From Acidobacteriota bacterium (GTDB lineage: Bacteria > Acidobacteriota > Terriglobia > Terriglobales > Acidobacteriaceae): a stretch of DNA of 6,341 nt. This document shows, piece by piece, positions 6,057 to 6,341 of this stretch. The notes below the pieces were generated by a model. The model was not told the DNA's origin. It worked only from the letters and a program-made list of their open reading frames with translations, and did not search any database. The translations under genes were made by a program, and so were the position numbers. Position 1 is the first letter of the stretch. Each line of letters begins with the position of its first letter. The stretch spans positions 1 through 6,341 of the forward strand of contig JAKABE010000204.1 of assembly GCA_021801945.1 (NCBI GenBank), written 5' to 3'.

Positions 6057-6341
6057 TTAGGGTTGTGGTTCGTAAATTCCGTGGCTGAGACCTCCGGCCG
6101 TGGCGACCCAGATATCGCGGCCTTGAAAGTCGATGCCCAGCGTGTAGTTGTTGGCGGGCGCGGTGGTTACTGGAATGTGGGTAATGTTGCCGGCACGGTC
6201 GCGCACGGTCATCTCAGGCTTGCCGATGGTCATCGACGGTGTGTAGACGGCCCAGTTGATGCCGTCGTAGTAGGCAAGGCCCTTGTCGGTGCAGAACCAG
6301 GCGCGATCGGCGTCGACGCCCTTGACGAAGTTGGTGAAACT
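6057..6341 (-). CDS. C-terminal fragment of a beta-propeller-like protein (5' end off the window)
   Basis: The frame is open from the window edge to TAA at 6059-6057, giving 94 visible residues. Two copies of a propeller-blade signature can be seen: AWFCTDKGLAYYDGINWAVY near the start and IWVATAGGLSHG near the end, matching the W-x-T-x-x-GL-x-x-(Y/F)-(D/N)-G pattern of two-component-regulator-propeller and similar blade repeats. Such domains usually mediate sensing or binding and are often exported, but the signal region lies outside the window. The stop codon overlaps the ribosome site of the RidA-like gene, with 12 bases between the genes, so it is probably the first visible gene of the same operon. 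Whether it is a lyase, sensor or structural propeller cannot be told from this fragment. Confidence 0.75.
   Translation of the reverse strand, partial: SFTNFVKGVDADRAWFCTDKGLAYYDGINWAVYTPSMTIGKPEMTVRDRAGNITHIPVTTAPANNYTLGIDFQGRDIWVATAGGLSHGIYEPQP

Overview
All the genes supported here lie on the minus strand, so the window is read from high to low coordinates. It is GC-rich throughout, densely packed and free of mobile elements. High GC, a fused E1 alpha/beta subunit and a large envelope ligand-binding protein suggest a soil-type Gram-negative bacterium. Acidobacteriota (Terriglobia-like) is my best guess, but it rests on general impression because no phylogenetic marker is present.

Layout in the direction of transcription. 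(1) 6341-6057 is the C-terminal end of a beta-propeller-like protein. (2) 6044-5544 is a RidA/YjgF-like protein with an unusual C-terminal active-site segment. (3) 5538-3562 is a secreted type-1 periplasmic binding protein of the LivJ/ANF-receptor class. It carries a second, partial copy of its ligand-binding lobe at the C-terminus. These three are tightly spaced, and each following gene has an AAGGAG ribosome site touching the preceding stop codon, so they look like one operon. (4) 3561-3312 is a gap with no gene, holding an AT-rich -10-like island and a dense set of short palindromes; it probably starts a second transcription unit. (5) 3311-1347 is a thiamine-diphosphate 2-oxo acid dehydrogenase E1 with alpha and beta fused in one chain. 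(6) 1350 to beyond position 1 is the cognate lipoyl E2 acyltransferase. It overlaps E1 by ATGA and carries a Cys-rich, zinc-ribbon-like tail that runs off the window.

How they may work together: E1 decarboxylates a 2-oxo acid and passes the acyl group to the lipoyl-lysine of E2, which transfers it to CoA or another thiol. No E3 (dihydrolipoyl dehydrogenase) is visible. RidA-family proteins act on enamine/imine or related intermediates and are linked to branched-chain amino acid metabolism. The binding protein belongs to the branched-chain amino acid receptor class. A system that senses or binds an amino acid (or similar ligand) and oxidises the derived 2-oxo acid is one coherent but unproven reading. 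The most unusual features are the one-and-a-half-domain binding protein and the E2 with a short, atypical E3-binding segment and a putative zinc-ribbon tail.
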